DNA of 39,034 nt from contig NZ_JAQOSO010000040.1 of the NCBI RefSeq assembly GCF_030068505.1, positions 1 through 39,034 on the forward strand, in the 5' to 3' direction. Of the stretch, positions 16,150 to 24,418 are shown piece after piece. This DNA comes from Roseofilum capinflatum BLCC-M114 (GTDB taxonomy: Bacteria; Cyanobacteriota; Cyanobacteriia; Cyanobacteriales; Desertifilaceae). Position 1 is the stretch's first letter. The number at the start of each line of letters is the position of its first letter. The notes beneath the pieces were generated by a model. That model made no database searches, was not told the DNA's origin, and saw only the letters and a list, made by a program, of their open reading frames with translations. The position numbers and the translations under genes were made by a program.

Positions 16150-16491
16150 ATGAATTACACCTTTGACATTTTGGGGGTTTCACCCATCCTACATTTTTTC
16201 AATCATCAACAAGAGAAAGCCACAGAAGATCCTCGTCAAGGAGCTGAGTATGTAGCAACCTATGAATGTACCCTAGACGCATTTCTGCAATCTGTTGAAC
16301 CCGTTCCGCCTTCTAGGGGTTGGGAATTAGATCAAGTCGTCGATACCGTCATCCACTACTGGATGAACAACGCCGAAGGGATTCAACATTGGAAAGAGCG
16401 CCTCGATCGGGCGGGAAATGATAACCTACTGGTGGCGAGACTCGCAGATGTCAAAGCCTTAAAAGCCGAATTTAATTCCTTGCTCGGTTAG
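16150..16491 (+). CDS. Conserved cyanobacterial hypothetical protein
   Basis: A 113-residue soluble protein of unknown function. There is a strong ribosome binding site (AGGAGG about 8 bases before the ATG). The N-terminal segment MNYTFDILGVSPILHFFNHQ is conserved-looking, followed by YECTLDAFLQSVEPVPPSRGW and an acidic/amphipathic helical C-terminal half (DTVIHYWMNNAEGIQHWKER). There is no signal peptide, membrane segment or known motif. It precedes a 50-codon membrane-protein gene by 40 bases on the same strand. A real gene is supported by the ribosome site and codon use; no function is offered. Confidence 0.8.
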   Translation: MNYTFDILGVSPILHFFNHQQEKATEDPRQGAEYVATYECTLDAFLQSVEPVPPSRGWELDQVVDTVIHYWMNNAEGIQHWKERLDRAGNDNLLVARLADVKALKAEFNSLLG

Positions 16492-16531
16492 TCCATTCAA
16501 TTAAGGTGAATCAATCCAGGTGAGTTTAACC

Positions 16532-16684
16532 ATGTCCCTCAAAAGTCGATATGTATTCAGTAGCATTCTATTGTTGACCCTGATCCTACTCTTATTAAAT
16601 CGACCCTTCAACGTTGTGGGGATGGCTGGACTCACTACTTTTGGTTTAGCCTATTTCACTAAGGGAATGAGACGCTCCTCTTAG
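16532..16684 (+). CDS. Small membrane protein (50 residues)
   Basis: A short gene: ATG at 16532, TAG at 16682. The product begins MSLKSRYVFSS, has one very hydrophobic helix (residues about 10-23, ending RPF), a second weaker hydrophobic stretch (VVGMAGLTTFGLAYF) and a basic end KGMRRSS. Two short transmembrane helices are plausible. CCAGGTGAG lies about 10 bases before the start. It follows the 16150 gene by 40 bases in the same direction and converges on the cyclase gene, ending 13 bases before that gene's stop. The function is unknown. Confidence 0.6.
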   Translation: MSLKSRYVFSSILLLTLILLLLNRPFNVVGMAGLTTFGLAYFTKGMRRSS

Positions 16685-16697
16685 CCGTAGCGACTGA

Positions 16698-19406
16698 CTA
16701 TGGAAACGTCGATTTATGGGAAACTAACCAGTAAGTATCCATTTCGCCTTTCCCTTTAACGAAAATTTTACCCCGTTTTTCTAAAATATATTGCTCTTTT
16801 AAGGCTTCATAAACCGTTTCCGTCACTTGAATTTTACCCGGTTCTCCAGAGGATTCCATACGGGAAGCCACATTCACCGTGTCTCCCCATAAATCATAGA
16901 TAAATTTCTTTTTCCCAATCACCCCTGCAATCACCGAACCCATATGTATCCCAATCCGGATCTGGAAATTGTCCCCCATGGGGGTTTTGAATTGACCCAT
17001 ATACGCTTGCATGGACAGGGCCATCCGGGCCATAATATCTAGATGATTGGGCATGGGATCGGGCAATCCTCCGGCTACCATATAGGCATCCCCAATGGTT
17101 TTAATTTTTTCGAGTCCATAGGTTTCCGTCAGTTGGTCAAAGGTGGAAAAGACTTGGTTGAGCATGTCCACCAGTTGAATGGGTTGAACTTGAGCAGCTA
17201 GGGGGGTAAATCCGACAATATCGGCAAATAGAATGGTGACGGATTCAAAATCTTCGGCTAGGGAGCTTTGACTATGTTTGAGCTGATCGGCGATCGCCTC
17301 TGGTAAAATATTCAAGAGTAGTTTTTCCGATCGCTCTTTTTCCTGTCTGAGTGCCTCTTCTGCTTGCTTGCGCTCCGTAATATCCCGGAATCCCCACACC
17401 CGTCCCATAATTTGATCGCCAACTTTTTGGGGACGACTAAATTGTTCAAAGACTCGGCCATCCTTAAATGGAATAATCCCAACCCCTTCCGCGTCTAGAC
17501 TGTTCACCATTTCTTGTTGACGTTTCAAAAAAGCGATCGGATCTTCCACTTGCTGGGCCAAAAAATGACGCTGCTGCTCAACATCTTGAGAAGCCAAAAT
17601 TTCTGGGGGAACTTTCCACATTTTGATAAACTGATTATTGTAGGCAATAATTCGCTCAGACTGATCGACGGCAATAATACCATCAGCAATGGATTCTAAT
17701 ACCGCTTTCTGCAACGCGAGGGCATTTTCTAAGGCAATTCGAGCTTCTTTCTGAGGCGTGATATCTCGGACAACCCAGATCACAGAACGATCGGAAATCG
17801 GAGAAACATTCGCTGCAAACCAGTGTTTTTTGCCTTGAATATCCATCTGATATTCGACCCTCTCGGTCTGACCCACTTCCAGAACATAGGCAATGGTCTC
17901 TAAATGCCAATCTGCTAATTCTGGTTCCATAAATTCCCGGATGTTATGGTTGAGCAAATTCTCCTTATTATGAACTAAAAGCTCTTCACTGCCGGAAATG
18001 ATTTTTTCATACTCTCCCTGGCGATTAAAGACTAAAATCAGTTCAGTCATGGCTTCAAATAAGCCTCGCAATTCAGCTTCCGCCGCCGCTAGGGAGGCAG
18101 TTCTTTCGGCTACACGCTGCTCTAAATCTTTATTGCTTTGATCGAGAATCGAAAAAGTTTTAATAAGCTGCTCTGCCATACTATGAAAAGAGACAGCAAG
18201 TTGTCCTAATTCATCAGAGCGATCGGGTAATTCGGGAGAGTTCCAACTGCCAGCAGCTAGGTCTTGAGCGGAGCGATTTAAGGTTAAGATAGGATAGGTC
18301 ACCCAGCGAGCGGTCAAAATCCCAATAATGACAGCAACAATTAAAGCGATCGCACATAAAATAATCGTATTCTTGGTGTTGGCATGAATGCGATCCATAA
18401 AATCAGATTCTGGCACAACAATCACAATTAACCAATCTAAACCATGGTCGTCTTGCAAGGAAAAGACTTGCAGGAAATTCGTCTCTCCTTGTAAATCAAA
18501 TTCTATTTTGTCAGTATTCTTGATATCTTCAAAGTTTCCAAATTTATTTTTGAGAAATACGGCTGTATCTTTAACGATTTGATCTTGACTTTTGTCAACA
18601 AAAATTTGTTCTTTAGACTCTTGAATAAAAAGTTGCTGATCCTGATTGGATGAGGCGACTAATGCTCCGTCGCGCTCCATAATAAAAATCTGTCCCGATT
18701 GACCAATGTTTAATTGTTGCAGAAATTGACTAATATTAGATAAGGAGACATCAACCCCTAAAACGCCTTGAAAGTCACCTTGTCGATCGTAAATGGGTAG
18801 ACTGGCGGTTAATCCTAAACTTTGGGTGGAGACAAAGGGATAAATATCACTCCAAACAGCTTTTTGGTTGGCTTTTGCTTTCTGAAACCAACCGCGAGTT
18901 CTGGCATCATAGGTGGTGGTCTCTAACAGGTCTTGGCGATCGCCTTCGCTATCGACAGAATATTTATAATAGGGGCCACTGACGAAGTTTTCAGTGACCC
19001 GGATAATGGACTGTCCATCATCTCCTTGTCCCGATAGGATAATGCCGCCTTCAGGCGTGCCAAAATAGATAAAGGTGACGGACTGATAAAGTTGACTTTG
19101 ATACAAAAATTTCTGCTCTAGGCGTGAGTAAAAATCGGGATCTCGAAGGTGGAGGCGAATGTGTTGGGCATTGGTTTGATTAATTTGATGAGGTTCCTTA
19201 AGACGATGGCGCAAGTCCCCTTCTACGCGATCGCCAATTTCCGTCATTAATTGATCCGCTAAATCCTGCACAGCCTCCTGTCCAGTGCGGTAGGACAAAT
19301 AACCGACTAATCCCACCGTGGCGCAGATTTGCAGGACAAAAGGCACGACTAAAACCAGCCGTAAAGGAAGACGTTTCAGGTATTGGGACGTTGCTTGCCA
19401 AACCAT
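16698..19406 (-). CDS. Receptor-type class III adenylate cyclase (Cache-HAMP-PAS-PAS-CHD)
   Basis: A 902-residue membrane enzyme predicted to make cAMP from ATP in response to an extracytoplasmic signal. Order: membrane helix about 14-36; an extracellular dCache-like sensor to about 340 (containing DARTRGWFQKA and GVLGVDVSLSNI); membrane helix about 345-365; HAMP to about 420; two PAS domains about 445-690; then a cyclase homology domain about 715-890. Metal-binding Asp about 729 sits in LFADIVGF. Lys about 769 in IKTIGDAYM and Asp about 838 in YDLWGDTVN are the adenine-selecting pair, so cAMP is favoured over cGMP. NVASRM supplies the transition-state Asn/Arg. The layout resembles cyanobacterial CyaG-like cyclases. 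It is divergent from purB. Confidence 0.92.
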   Translation of the reverse strand: MVWQATSQYLKRLPLRLVLVVPFVLQICATVGLVGYLSYRTGQEAVQDLADQLMTEIGDRVEGDLRHRLKEPHQINQTNAQHIRLHLRDPDFYSRLEQKFLYQSQLYQSVTFIYFGTPEGGIILSGQGDDGQSIIRVTENFVSGPYYKYSVDSEGDRQDLLETTTYDARTRGWFQKAKANQKAVWSDIYPFVSTQSLGLTASLPIYDRQGDFQGVLGVDVSLSNISQFLQQLNIGQSGQIFIMERDGALVASSNQDQQLFIQESKEQIFVDKSQDQIVKDTAVFLKNKFGNFEDIKNTDKIEFDLQGETNFLQVFSLQDDHGLDWLIVIVVPESDFMDRIHANTKNTIILCAIALIVAVIIGILTARWVTYPILTLNRSAQDLAAGSWNSPELPDRSDELGQLAVSFHSMAEQLIKTFSILDQSNKDLEQRVAERTASLAAAEAELRGLFEAMTELILVFNRQGEYEKIISGSEELLVHNKENLLNHNIREFMEPELADWHLETIAYVLEVGQTERVEYQMDIQGKKHWFAANVSPISDRSVIWVVRDITPQKEARIALENALALQKAVLESIADGIIAVDQSERIIAYNNQFIKMWKVPPEILASQDVEQQRHFLAQQVEDPIAFLKRQQEMVNSLDAEGVGIIPFKDGRVFEQFSRPQKVGDQIMGRVWGFRDITERKQAEEALRQEKERSEKLLLNILPEAIADQLKHSQSSLAEDFESVTILFADIVGFTPLAAQVQPIQLVDMLNQVFSTFDQLTETYGLEKIKTIGDAYMVAGGLPDPMPNHLDIMARMALSMQAYMGQFKTPMGDNFQIRIGIHMGSVIAGVIGKKKFIYDLWGDTVNVASRMESSGEPGKIQVTETVYEALKEQYILEKRGKIFVKGKGEMDTYWLVSHKSTFP

Positions 19407-19564
19407 TCAGGGGATTGGGGAGAAGGGGAGAAAGGGGAAGAAGACCACAAGGTTGACAGATGGAGCAATCTTGTACTCAAAGTTAGCACACTCGATTCCA
19501 CCCGATCGCCAGAAAGGGCCCTTCAAGGGTAAAATAAGTCGTTGGTACTTCTGCGACACAAGCT

Positions 19565-20860
19565 GTGATTGAGCGTTATACTCTGCCCGAAATGGGCGAA
19601 ATTTGGACAGATGACTTTAGGCTAAAGACTTGGTTACAAGTTGAAATTGCGGTCTGCGAAGCCCAAGCGGAATTGGGTTATATTCCGGCTGAGGCTGTAG
19701 AGGAGATTAAAGCGAAAGCTAAGTTCGATCTCAAGAGAGTTCTAGAAATTGAAGCCGAAGTTCGTCATGATGTGATTGCCTTTTTGACTAATGTCAATGA
19801 GTATGTTGGGGATGTGGGGCGCTATATCCATTTGGGATTAACCAGTTCGGATGTGTTGGATACGGCTTTGGCTCTGCAAATGGTGGCGAGTCTGGATTTA
19901 ATCCAACATCAGGTGGAGGAGCTGGTGCAAGCGATCCGCTATCAAGCAGCTCAACATCGGGATACGGTGATGGTGGGCAGATCCCATGGAATTCATGCCG
20001 AACCCATGACGTTTGGCTTTAAGTTAGCGGGATGGTTAGCGGAAGTGTTGCGTCATCGCGATCGCCTTTGTCGTCTCCAGTCCCAAATTGCGGTTGGTAA
20101 AATTTCTGGTGCAGTGGGAACTTATGCCAATATTGACCCCAAGGTAGAAGAGTTAGCCTGTCAAAAGTTGGGTTTACAACCCGATTGTGCCTCAACTCAA
20201 GTCATTTCCCGCGATCGCCACGCCGAATATCTGCAAACCTTTGCCCTCCTTGCAGCCTCTATTGAACGGTTTGCGGTGGAAATTCGCAATCTCCAGCGCA
20301 CGGATGTTCTGGAAGTGGAAGAATATTTTGCTAAGGGGCAAAAAGGTTCTTCTGCTATGCCCCATAAACGTAACCCCATTCGCTCCGAACGACTCACCGG
20401 TTTAGCCAGAATTATTCGAGGTCATGCGATCGCCGGTTTAGAAAATGTGGCTCTGTGGCACGAGCGCGATATTTCCCACAGTTCCGTCGAGCGGGTTGTT
20501 TTGCCGGATACTTGTATTCTCATGCACTTCATGCTGCGCGAGATCATCAACCTGGTGAAAAATTTGTTGGTCTACCCCGACAACATGAAGCGCAACATGA
20601 ACGTTTATGGCGGGGTCATTTTCTCCCAACGGGTTCTCCTAGCCCTGGTGGAAAAAGGACTACAGCGCGAAGAAGCCTATAAAATTGTCCAAGAGAGCGC
20701 TCACCAAGCTTGGAACAATCCCGATGGGGATTTTCGTGCTTTGATTAGTGAGCATCCCCAGGTGACTCAAGCGTTATCTTCTGAAGAGCTGAACGCCTGC
20801 TTCGATCCCCATCAACATCTGAGACACCTGGATCGGGTGTATCAACGGTTGAGTATCTGA
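19565..20860 (+). CDS. purB: Adenylosuccinate lyase
   Basis: A 431-residue enzyme of the fumarase/aspartase superfamily that acts twice in purine synthesis, cleaving SAICAR to AICAR and adenylosuccinate to AMP, both releasing fumarate. The signature loop GSSAMPHKRNP carries the catalytic Ser. Also visible are the catalytic His region RSHGIHAEPMTFG and the LGLTSSDVLDTAL motif. The start is GTG (MIERYTLPEMGEIW, the standard family N-terminus); no good ribosome site is visible. Its last 19 bases overlap the end of the convergent SH3-domain gene. Confidence 0.97.
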   Translation: MIERYTLPEMGEIWTDDFRLKTWLQVEIAVCEAQAELGYIPAEAVEEIKAKAKFDLKRVLEIEAEVRHDVIAFLTNVNEYVGDVGRYIHLGLTSSDVLDTALALQMVASLDLIQHQVEELVQAIRYQAAQHRDTVMVGRSHGIHAEPMTFGFKLAGWLAEVLRHRDRLCRLQSQIAVGKISGAVGTYANIDPKVEELACQKLGLQPDCASTQVISRDRHAEYLQTFALLAASIERFAVEIRNLQRTDVLEVEEYFAKGQKGSSAMPHKRNPIRSERLTGLARIIRGHAIAGLENVALWHERDISHSSVERVVLPDTCILMHFMLREIINLVKNLLVYPDNMKRNMNVYGGVIFSQRVLLALVEKGLQREEAYKIVQESAHQAWNNPDGDFRALISEHPQVTQALSSEELNACFDPHQHLRHLDRVYQRLSI

Positions 20861-21720
20861 GCATATTCCTGAAGGGGAGTTATTTCCACAGACAAGGCAT
20901 ACTGCAACCGAGCATCATGGGAAACGACTTCTATGGTGTAGTCTCCAGAGGCAAGCGGTTCCCCGCTCCATTGCGGGATACCCTCCTCAGAAGTCTCCCA
21001 GACTTGGCTCAATAGCTCCCCATCAGAATCAATCACTCTGGGGATCGTCCCTTCTACATTTTTTAGATTTAAAGTTTTTCCGGGTGGGATATGGACGACA
21101 TAGCGGTGGACTCCCACGCCAACCATTTCTTCTTGAATGCGTACTGAAGATTGCTGCGGGCCTAAATTGAGCCGTTCTACTTTTTCATTGCAACTACTAG
21201 CAACATCTGACCGTTGTACCCAGCCTTTGGTGGGGTCAATAATTTCAAACCATTGGTCAGTGGCGTTCATAATGCTAATCCATCTGCCTGTTTCTAATTC
21301 TCCGACGATCTCTCCCTCTTTTTGTGGATGCGATCGCACATACAACGGAGACTTGTCCGTAGACAGTTGGGCCATGCTAATTACACAGTATTCTAAGTCT
21401 CGAACTTGAGAGGCTTGCGAGGGATTGAGGGCGACTGGAGTCCAGTTTTCGTGCAAATGGGGAGGAAGCAGCGATCCCGTTTGGGGAGTGTTCTTGACTT
21501 CCACCAAACTGGCTGTTTCTTCAGGCTCTTCAGGTGCTGCTGTTTGGGTGGAAAGGGTGTGGCTGGAAGCTCGAACTGCCTCTTGACTTCCATCGACGGT
21601 TGTCTGCTTTTTCTCCGAGTTAGGCGATCGCCAATATTCTGAAGCTTCTAGGCCGAGGGCGGCAAACAAACCGGCCAAAACTAGACCCATAATTTTGGGG
21701 CAATTTAAAGAATTATACAT
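20842..21720 (-). CDS. Exported bacterial SH3-domain protein
   Basis: A 292-residue protein. The N-terminus MYNSLNCPKIMGLVLAGLFAALGLEA resembles an uncleaved signal anchor or signal peptide. A Ser/Thr/Glu-rich linker follows to about residue 95. A bacterial SH3-type domain then spans about 110-170 (SPLYVRSHPQKEGEIVGEL, WFEIIDPTKGWVQ). The C-terminal about 110 residues look like a beta-rich pre-peptidase-like domain (ASGDYTIEVVSHDA). Its role is probably cell-wall binding in the periplasm. AGAGGA is about 10 bases before the ATG. The stop end overlaps purB by 19 bases, tail to tail. Confidence 0.8.
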   Translation of the reverse strand: MYNSLNCPKIMGLVLAGLFAALGLEASEYWRSPNSEKKQTTVDGSQEAVRASSHTLSTQTAAPEEPEETASLVEVKNTPQTGSLLPPHLHENWTPVALNPSQASQVRDLEYCVISMAQLSTDKSPLYVRSHPQKEGEIVGELETGRWISIMNATDQWFEIIDPTKGWVQRSDVASSCNEKVERLNLGPQQSSVRIQEEMVGVGVHRYVVHIPPGKTLNLKNVEGTIPRVIDSDGELLSQVWETSEEGIPQWSGEPLASGDYTIEVVSHDARLQYALSVEITPLQEYAQILNR

Positions 21721-22072
21721 ATTAAAATATCCTCTGATTCATGGGGGACTTATTCTATTACCGGTTTCGTCTCACAAGGTTTAGCTAAATTGGCTTCTAT
21801 TCTTGACACCATAACCGATCCTCTCCAGAACTGCAAACCCTATCCTGGTAATGATCCCCGGTTTTTTTATAATCTTTATCCGTAGACTTTTCTGGATAAC
21901 AGTTGGCAATCATACTATTTCTTGGGTCATTAAAAAAGGGTTTGATCTCCAAACCCTAGCTTTAGCTTATTTTAAGAATTTTCCTTCTGGGTATAGAAAC
22001 AACCAGCATCAAGTTAATTTATCAACCCAGTTTTGCCCCTTGCCTCTTGTCTCTTGTCTCCCCCCCTATTGC
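21721..22072. other. Spacer with a terminator and pyrimidine-rich short repeats
   Basis: There is no convincing gene in 352 bases. It holds the minus-strand terminator at 21932-21957. At 22030-22075 it has short iterations (CTCTTGT, CCTATTG) related in style to the heptanucleotide repeats at the window ends. The promoter of the SH3-domain gene should lie near 21721-21790, but no clear box was identified. Confidence 0.5.
21932..21957 (-). terminator. Rho-independent terminator after the SLH gene
   Basis: Read on the minus strand, AGGGTTTG pairs with CAAACCCT around a 5-base loop and is followed by a T run (plus-strand A run 21932-21936). It lies downstream of the 22073-22945 gene. Confidence 0.8.
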
Positions 22073-22945
22073 CTATTGCTCTCTAGAAATTTTGTCATAG
22101 AGTCGCTTGAGCATGACTACCATTTCCGCACGAGTCACCAGTTGATTCGGTCGAAAGGTTCCATCTTGGTAGCCACTAATCAGATTTTCTTTGACGGCCC
22201 ATTCCAGGGCATCATAATACCACCGACTGCGACCATCAGGATATACATCTCTAAACATGCGCTTTTTCTCCGTTGCAAACATATAGCCAGAATAATAAAA
22301 CACGCCATTTTCTACCAGACGACTAATATCGCCGACTCTGACGCGATAGTTATTAAACCGTTGGACTCCATAATAATTATCGATCATCACCCTGGCATAA
22401 CTGGGATTTTGCCGGTCTTGGGTCATCCGTACTGCATGGCCATAGGTGCGATCGCCAAATGAGGTTTGATCCAAAAACCCATCGGCATTAAAATCCGCAT
22501 TATATTGGGCGCTGCCTCGATAACCGGTGACTATGCTATAGCCTTTACCCAGGACTGAGCTGAGTTGGGAACTGATCATATCCACCCGATAGGAGGCGAT
22601 CGCCTCTCGACGGTTATTCCACCATCGGCGCAACAAGTCCACCGCCTGATTAATATACCAGCCTTGACTATCGGAAAACCCGTAACGCCGGGCCTCTTGA
22701 AGCAGTTGCCCAAACTCTGCCAGACTAAATCGATACCCGGTTAAATCGGAAATTGCCCCAGCAGCCGCAAACAGCGTACAGGACATCGGATGCAAATCGA
22801 GCTGATTATATTGAATTTGCCGATCCCAAAAAGTCGAAGGAGCAGCAGGAACATCTTCCAGGACATTGCCCAGTCGCCAGTCTGAGGTGCTATAGGCTTC
22901 CTTGGCAGCATAATAGCCGTAAGGAACCGTTTGCTGTTCAGTCAT
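22073..22945 (-). CDS. C39-like cysteine-peptidase-fold protein with C-terminal SLH domain
   Basis: A 290-residue protein. The C-terminal residues about 230-287 are one S-layer homology domain (FRDVYPDGRSRWYYDALEWA, then GYQDGTFRPNQLVTRAEM). The N-terminal part has Cys56 in HPMSCTLFAAAGAISDLTG, His170 in DRTYGHAVRM and Asp189/Asn190 in ARVMIDNYYG. This is a Cys-His-Asn/Asp arrangement like C39/papain-type peptidases or transglutaminase-like folds. DFNADGFLD at 151-159 is a Ca2+-loop-like motif. SLH proteins are normally exported, but there is no signal peptide, and a TAA lies 24 bases upstream in frame, so no longer N-terminus is possible. The catalytic role is inference. A terminator follows at 21932. 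Confidence 0.75.
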   Translation of the reverse strand: MTEQQTVPYGYYAAKEAYSTSDWRLGNVLEDVPAAPSTFWDRQIQYNQLDLHPMSCTLFAAAGAISDLTGYRFSLAEFGQLLQEARRYGFSDSQGWYINQAVDLLRRWWNNRREAIASYRVDMISSQLSSVLGKGYSIVTGYRGSAQYNADFNADGFLDQTSFGDRTYGHAVRMTQDRQNPSYARVMIDNYYGVQRFNNYRVRVGDISRLVENGVFYYSGYMFATEKKRMFRDVYPDGRSRWYYDALEWAVKENLISGYQDGTFRPNQLVTRAEMVVMLKRLYDKISREQ

Positions 22946-23051
22946 AATTTGAATACTGTTGAGCCAAACTTATCAGAGAAATGGGTTGAAAACTCCGTCC
23001 TGAAGGACGGCTTTTCTTGCTTTCTAATATACCAGTCTTTCCTGTTTTACA

Positions 23052-23072
23052 TTCATGTCCGCTTTGCGGAAA
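23052..23072 (+). repeat. Small TTCATG hairpin element, copy 2 (upstream of tnpB)
   Basis: TTCATGTCCGCTTTGCGGA plus AA: constant ends TTCATG and GAAA around the hairpin TCCGC-TTT-GCGGA. It ends 8 bases before the tnpB promoter -10 box TATAAT (23081-23086), so it occupies the spacer/-35 zone. It is identical to the copy at 23897 inside tnpB. Confidence 0.85.
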
Positions 23073-23080
23073 ATCTGTGG

Positions 23081-23086
23081 TATAAT
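23081..23086 (+). promoter_or_regulatory. Likely -10 box of tnpB
   Basis: A consensus TATAAT lies 30 bases before the tnpB ATG at 23116. The position where a -35 box should be (about 23058-23063) is now inside the small hairpin element, so the promoter may be weakened. Confidence 0.5.
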
Positions 23087-23115
23087 GTAAGAAAATTTAA
23101 ACTAAGCTTTACTTC

Positions 23116-24307
23116 ATGGAAAAAGCACAGAATTACCGATTTTACCCAACGCCTGAACAAGAGTCGCTATTGTGACGAACTTTAGGATGTGTAAGATTGG
23201 TTTACAACAAAGCTCTCCATGAAAGAACTCAAGCTTGGTATGAACGGCAAGAAAAAGTGGGTTACAGTCAAACTTCTTCTATGTTAACTCTCTGGAAGAA
23301 GGAATACGACTTAAGCTTTCTTAATGAAGTCAGTAGCGTTCCATTACAGCAAGGGTTAAGGCATTTACAAACTGCTTTTGCCAACTTTTTTGCTAAACGG
23401 ACGAAATATCCTAACTTTAAGAAAAAACATCAGGGCGGTAGCGCCGAATTCACTAAATCTGCTTTTAAGTTCAAGAGTGGTGAAATCTATTTAGCCAAAT
23501 GTGAAGAACCTTTACCTATTCGATGGTCTAGGCAAATTCCTGAAGGATGTTTACCCAGTTCTGTGACGGTTAAACTACACCCGTCAGGGCGTTGGCATAT
23601 TTCCATTAGATTTGATGATCCAACTATCAAACCTTTACCTGCCAATAATAAAGCGGTAGGAATCGATTTGGGTCTGAGTAGTTTGGTAATTACCAGTGAT
23701 GGGGAAAAATTTCCTAACCCTAAGCACTTAAAAAAACACTACCGTAAACTCAGAAGACTTCAAAAAATTCTATCCCGTAAACAGAAAGGATCTAATAATC
23801 GGTATAAAGCCAGGGTCAAATTAGCTAAAGCTCACCTAAAAATTACCGACACACGAAAAGACCATTTACACAAAATAACTACTCAACTAATTCGTGTTCA
23901 TGTCCGCTTTGCGGAAAAATCAAACGATTGGTGTTGAAGACTTAGCTGTGAAAAATATGGTCAAAAACCGAAAACTGTCTCAAGCAATATCTGATGCAAG
24001 TTGGGGAGAGTTGACCCGTCAGTTGGAATATAAGTGCCAATGGTACGGTAGAAACTATATGGAAATTGATCGATGGTTCCCTAGCTCAAAGCGATGCAGT
24101 AATTGTGGACATATTGAAGAAAAAATGCCGTTAAATATTCGGAAATGGGATTGTCCTAAGTGCGGAAAACACCACGACCGAGATATTAACGCCAGTAAAA
24201 ACATTTTGGCGGCAGGGCTTGCCGTTTCAGTCTGCGGAGCGAGTGTAAGACCGGAACAGAGTAAATCTGTGAAGGCAACTGCTAGGAACCAGAAACCTAA
24301 ATCGTGA
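23116..24307 (+). pseudogene. tnpB: tnpB pseudogene (RNA-guided nuclease, broken twice)
   Basis: Reading from ATG 23116 gives MEKAQNYRFYPTPEQESLL, then TGA at 23173, then RTLGCVRLVYNKALHERTQ in the same frame: a nonsense codon where related proteins carry an amino acid, probably Arg. A second lesion at 23897 is a 19-bp hairpin element inserted between ATTCGTG and AAAATC, shifting the frame. Without it the reading would be LIRENQTIGVEDL. Pieces retain the RuvC Asp (VGIDLGLSS), Glu (GVEDLAVKNM), Asp (HHDRDINASKN) and the zinc site CSNCG/CPKCG. Intact TnpB is an RNA-guided DNA endonuclease encoded by IS200/IS605 elements. Two open pieces remain (23197-23937 and 23894-24307), neither likely functional. 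Confidence 0.92.
23897..23917 (+). repeat. Small TTCATG hairpin element, copy 3 (inside tnpB)
   Basis: Same sequence as the copy at 23052: TTCATGTCCGCTTTGCGGA followed by AA. Removing 19 bases restores the tnpB frame and a family-typical protein sequence across the junction, which shows it is an insertion. The element has no coding capacity. Confidence 0.9.
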
Positions 24308-24350
24308 GGTTTAGGAATCCCCTCGCCTTTAGGCAGGGGTGGATGTCAAC
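24200..24350 (+). ncRNA. Candidate omega/reRNA of the TnpB element
   Basis: In IS200/IS605 elements the guide RNA scaffold overlaps the 3' end of tnpB and the right end, with the guide taken from flanking DNA. Here the right end has the expected terminal hairpin (24319-24339) and TGGATGTCAAC, and the flank TTAACCTGAG would be the first guide bases. Its presence is inferred from family knowledge. With tnpB broken it would be an orphan. Confidence 0.35.
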
Positions 24351-24418
24351 TTAACCTGAGTTTGGCCCAGGGCGATCGAGCTATACACCGCCCCAATCCT
24401 CATCAAATCATGAACGAT

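Larger units (their letters stand above)
22990..24350 (+). mobile_element. Decayed tnpB-only IS200/IS605-type element
   Basis: There is a left-end hairpin CCGTCCT-GA-AGGACGG (22995-23010), a single broken tnpB reading frame, and a right end with hairpin CCCCTCGCCTTTAGGCAGGGG-type sequence (24319-24339) followed by TGGATGTCAAC, the usual right terminus in this family. No tnpA is present, so it would have needed a Y1 transposase in trans. The outer boundaries are judged from these end structures and are uncertain by several bases. Confidence 0.8.

Noticed and set aside
21851-22462. A 203-codon open frame on the plus strand
   Set aside because: It is antisense to the well-supported SLH/C39-like gene (22073-22945), crosses the minus-strand terminator and shows no protein family features.
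23197-23937. An intact 246-residue TnpB
   Set aside because: The true N-terminus is at 23116 with a TGA at 23173, and the C-terminal nuclease part is in another frame after 23897, so this is a fragment.
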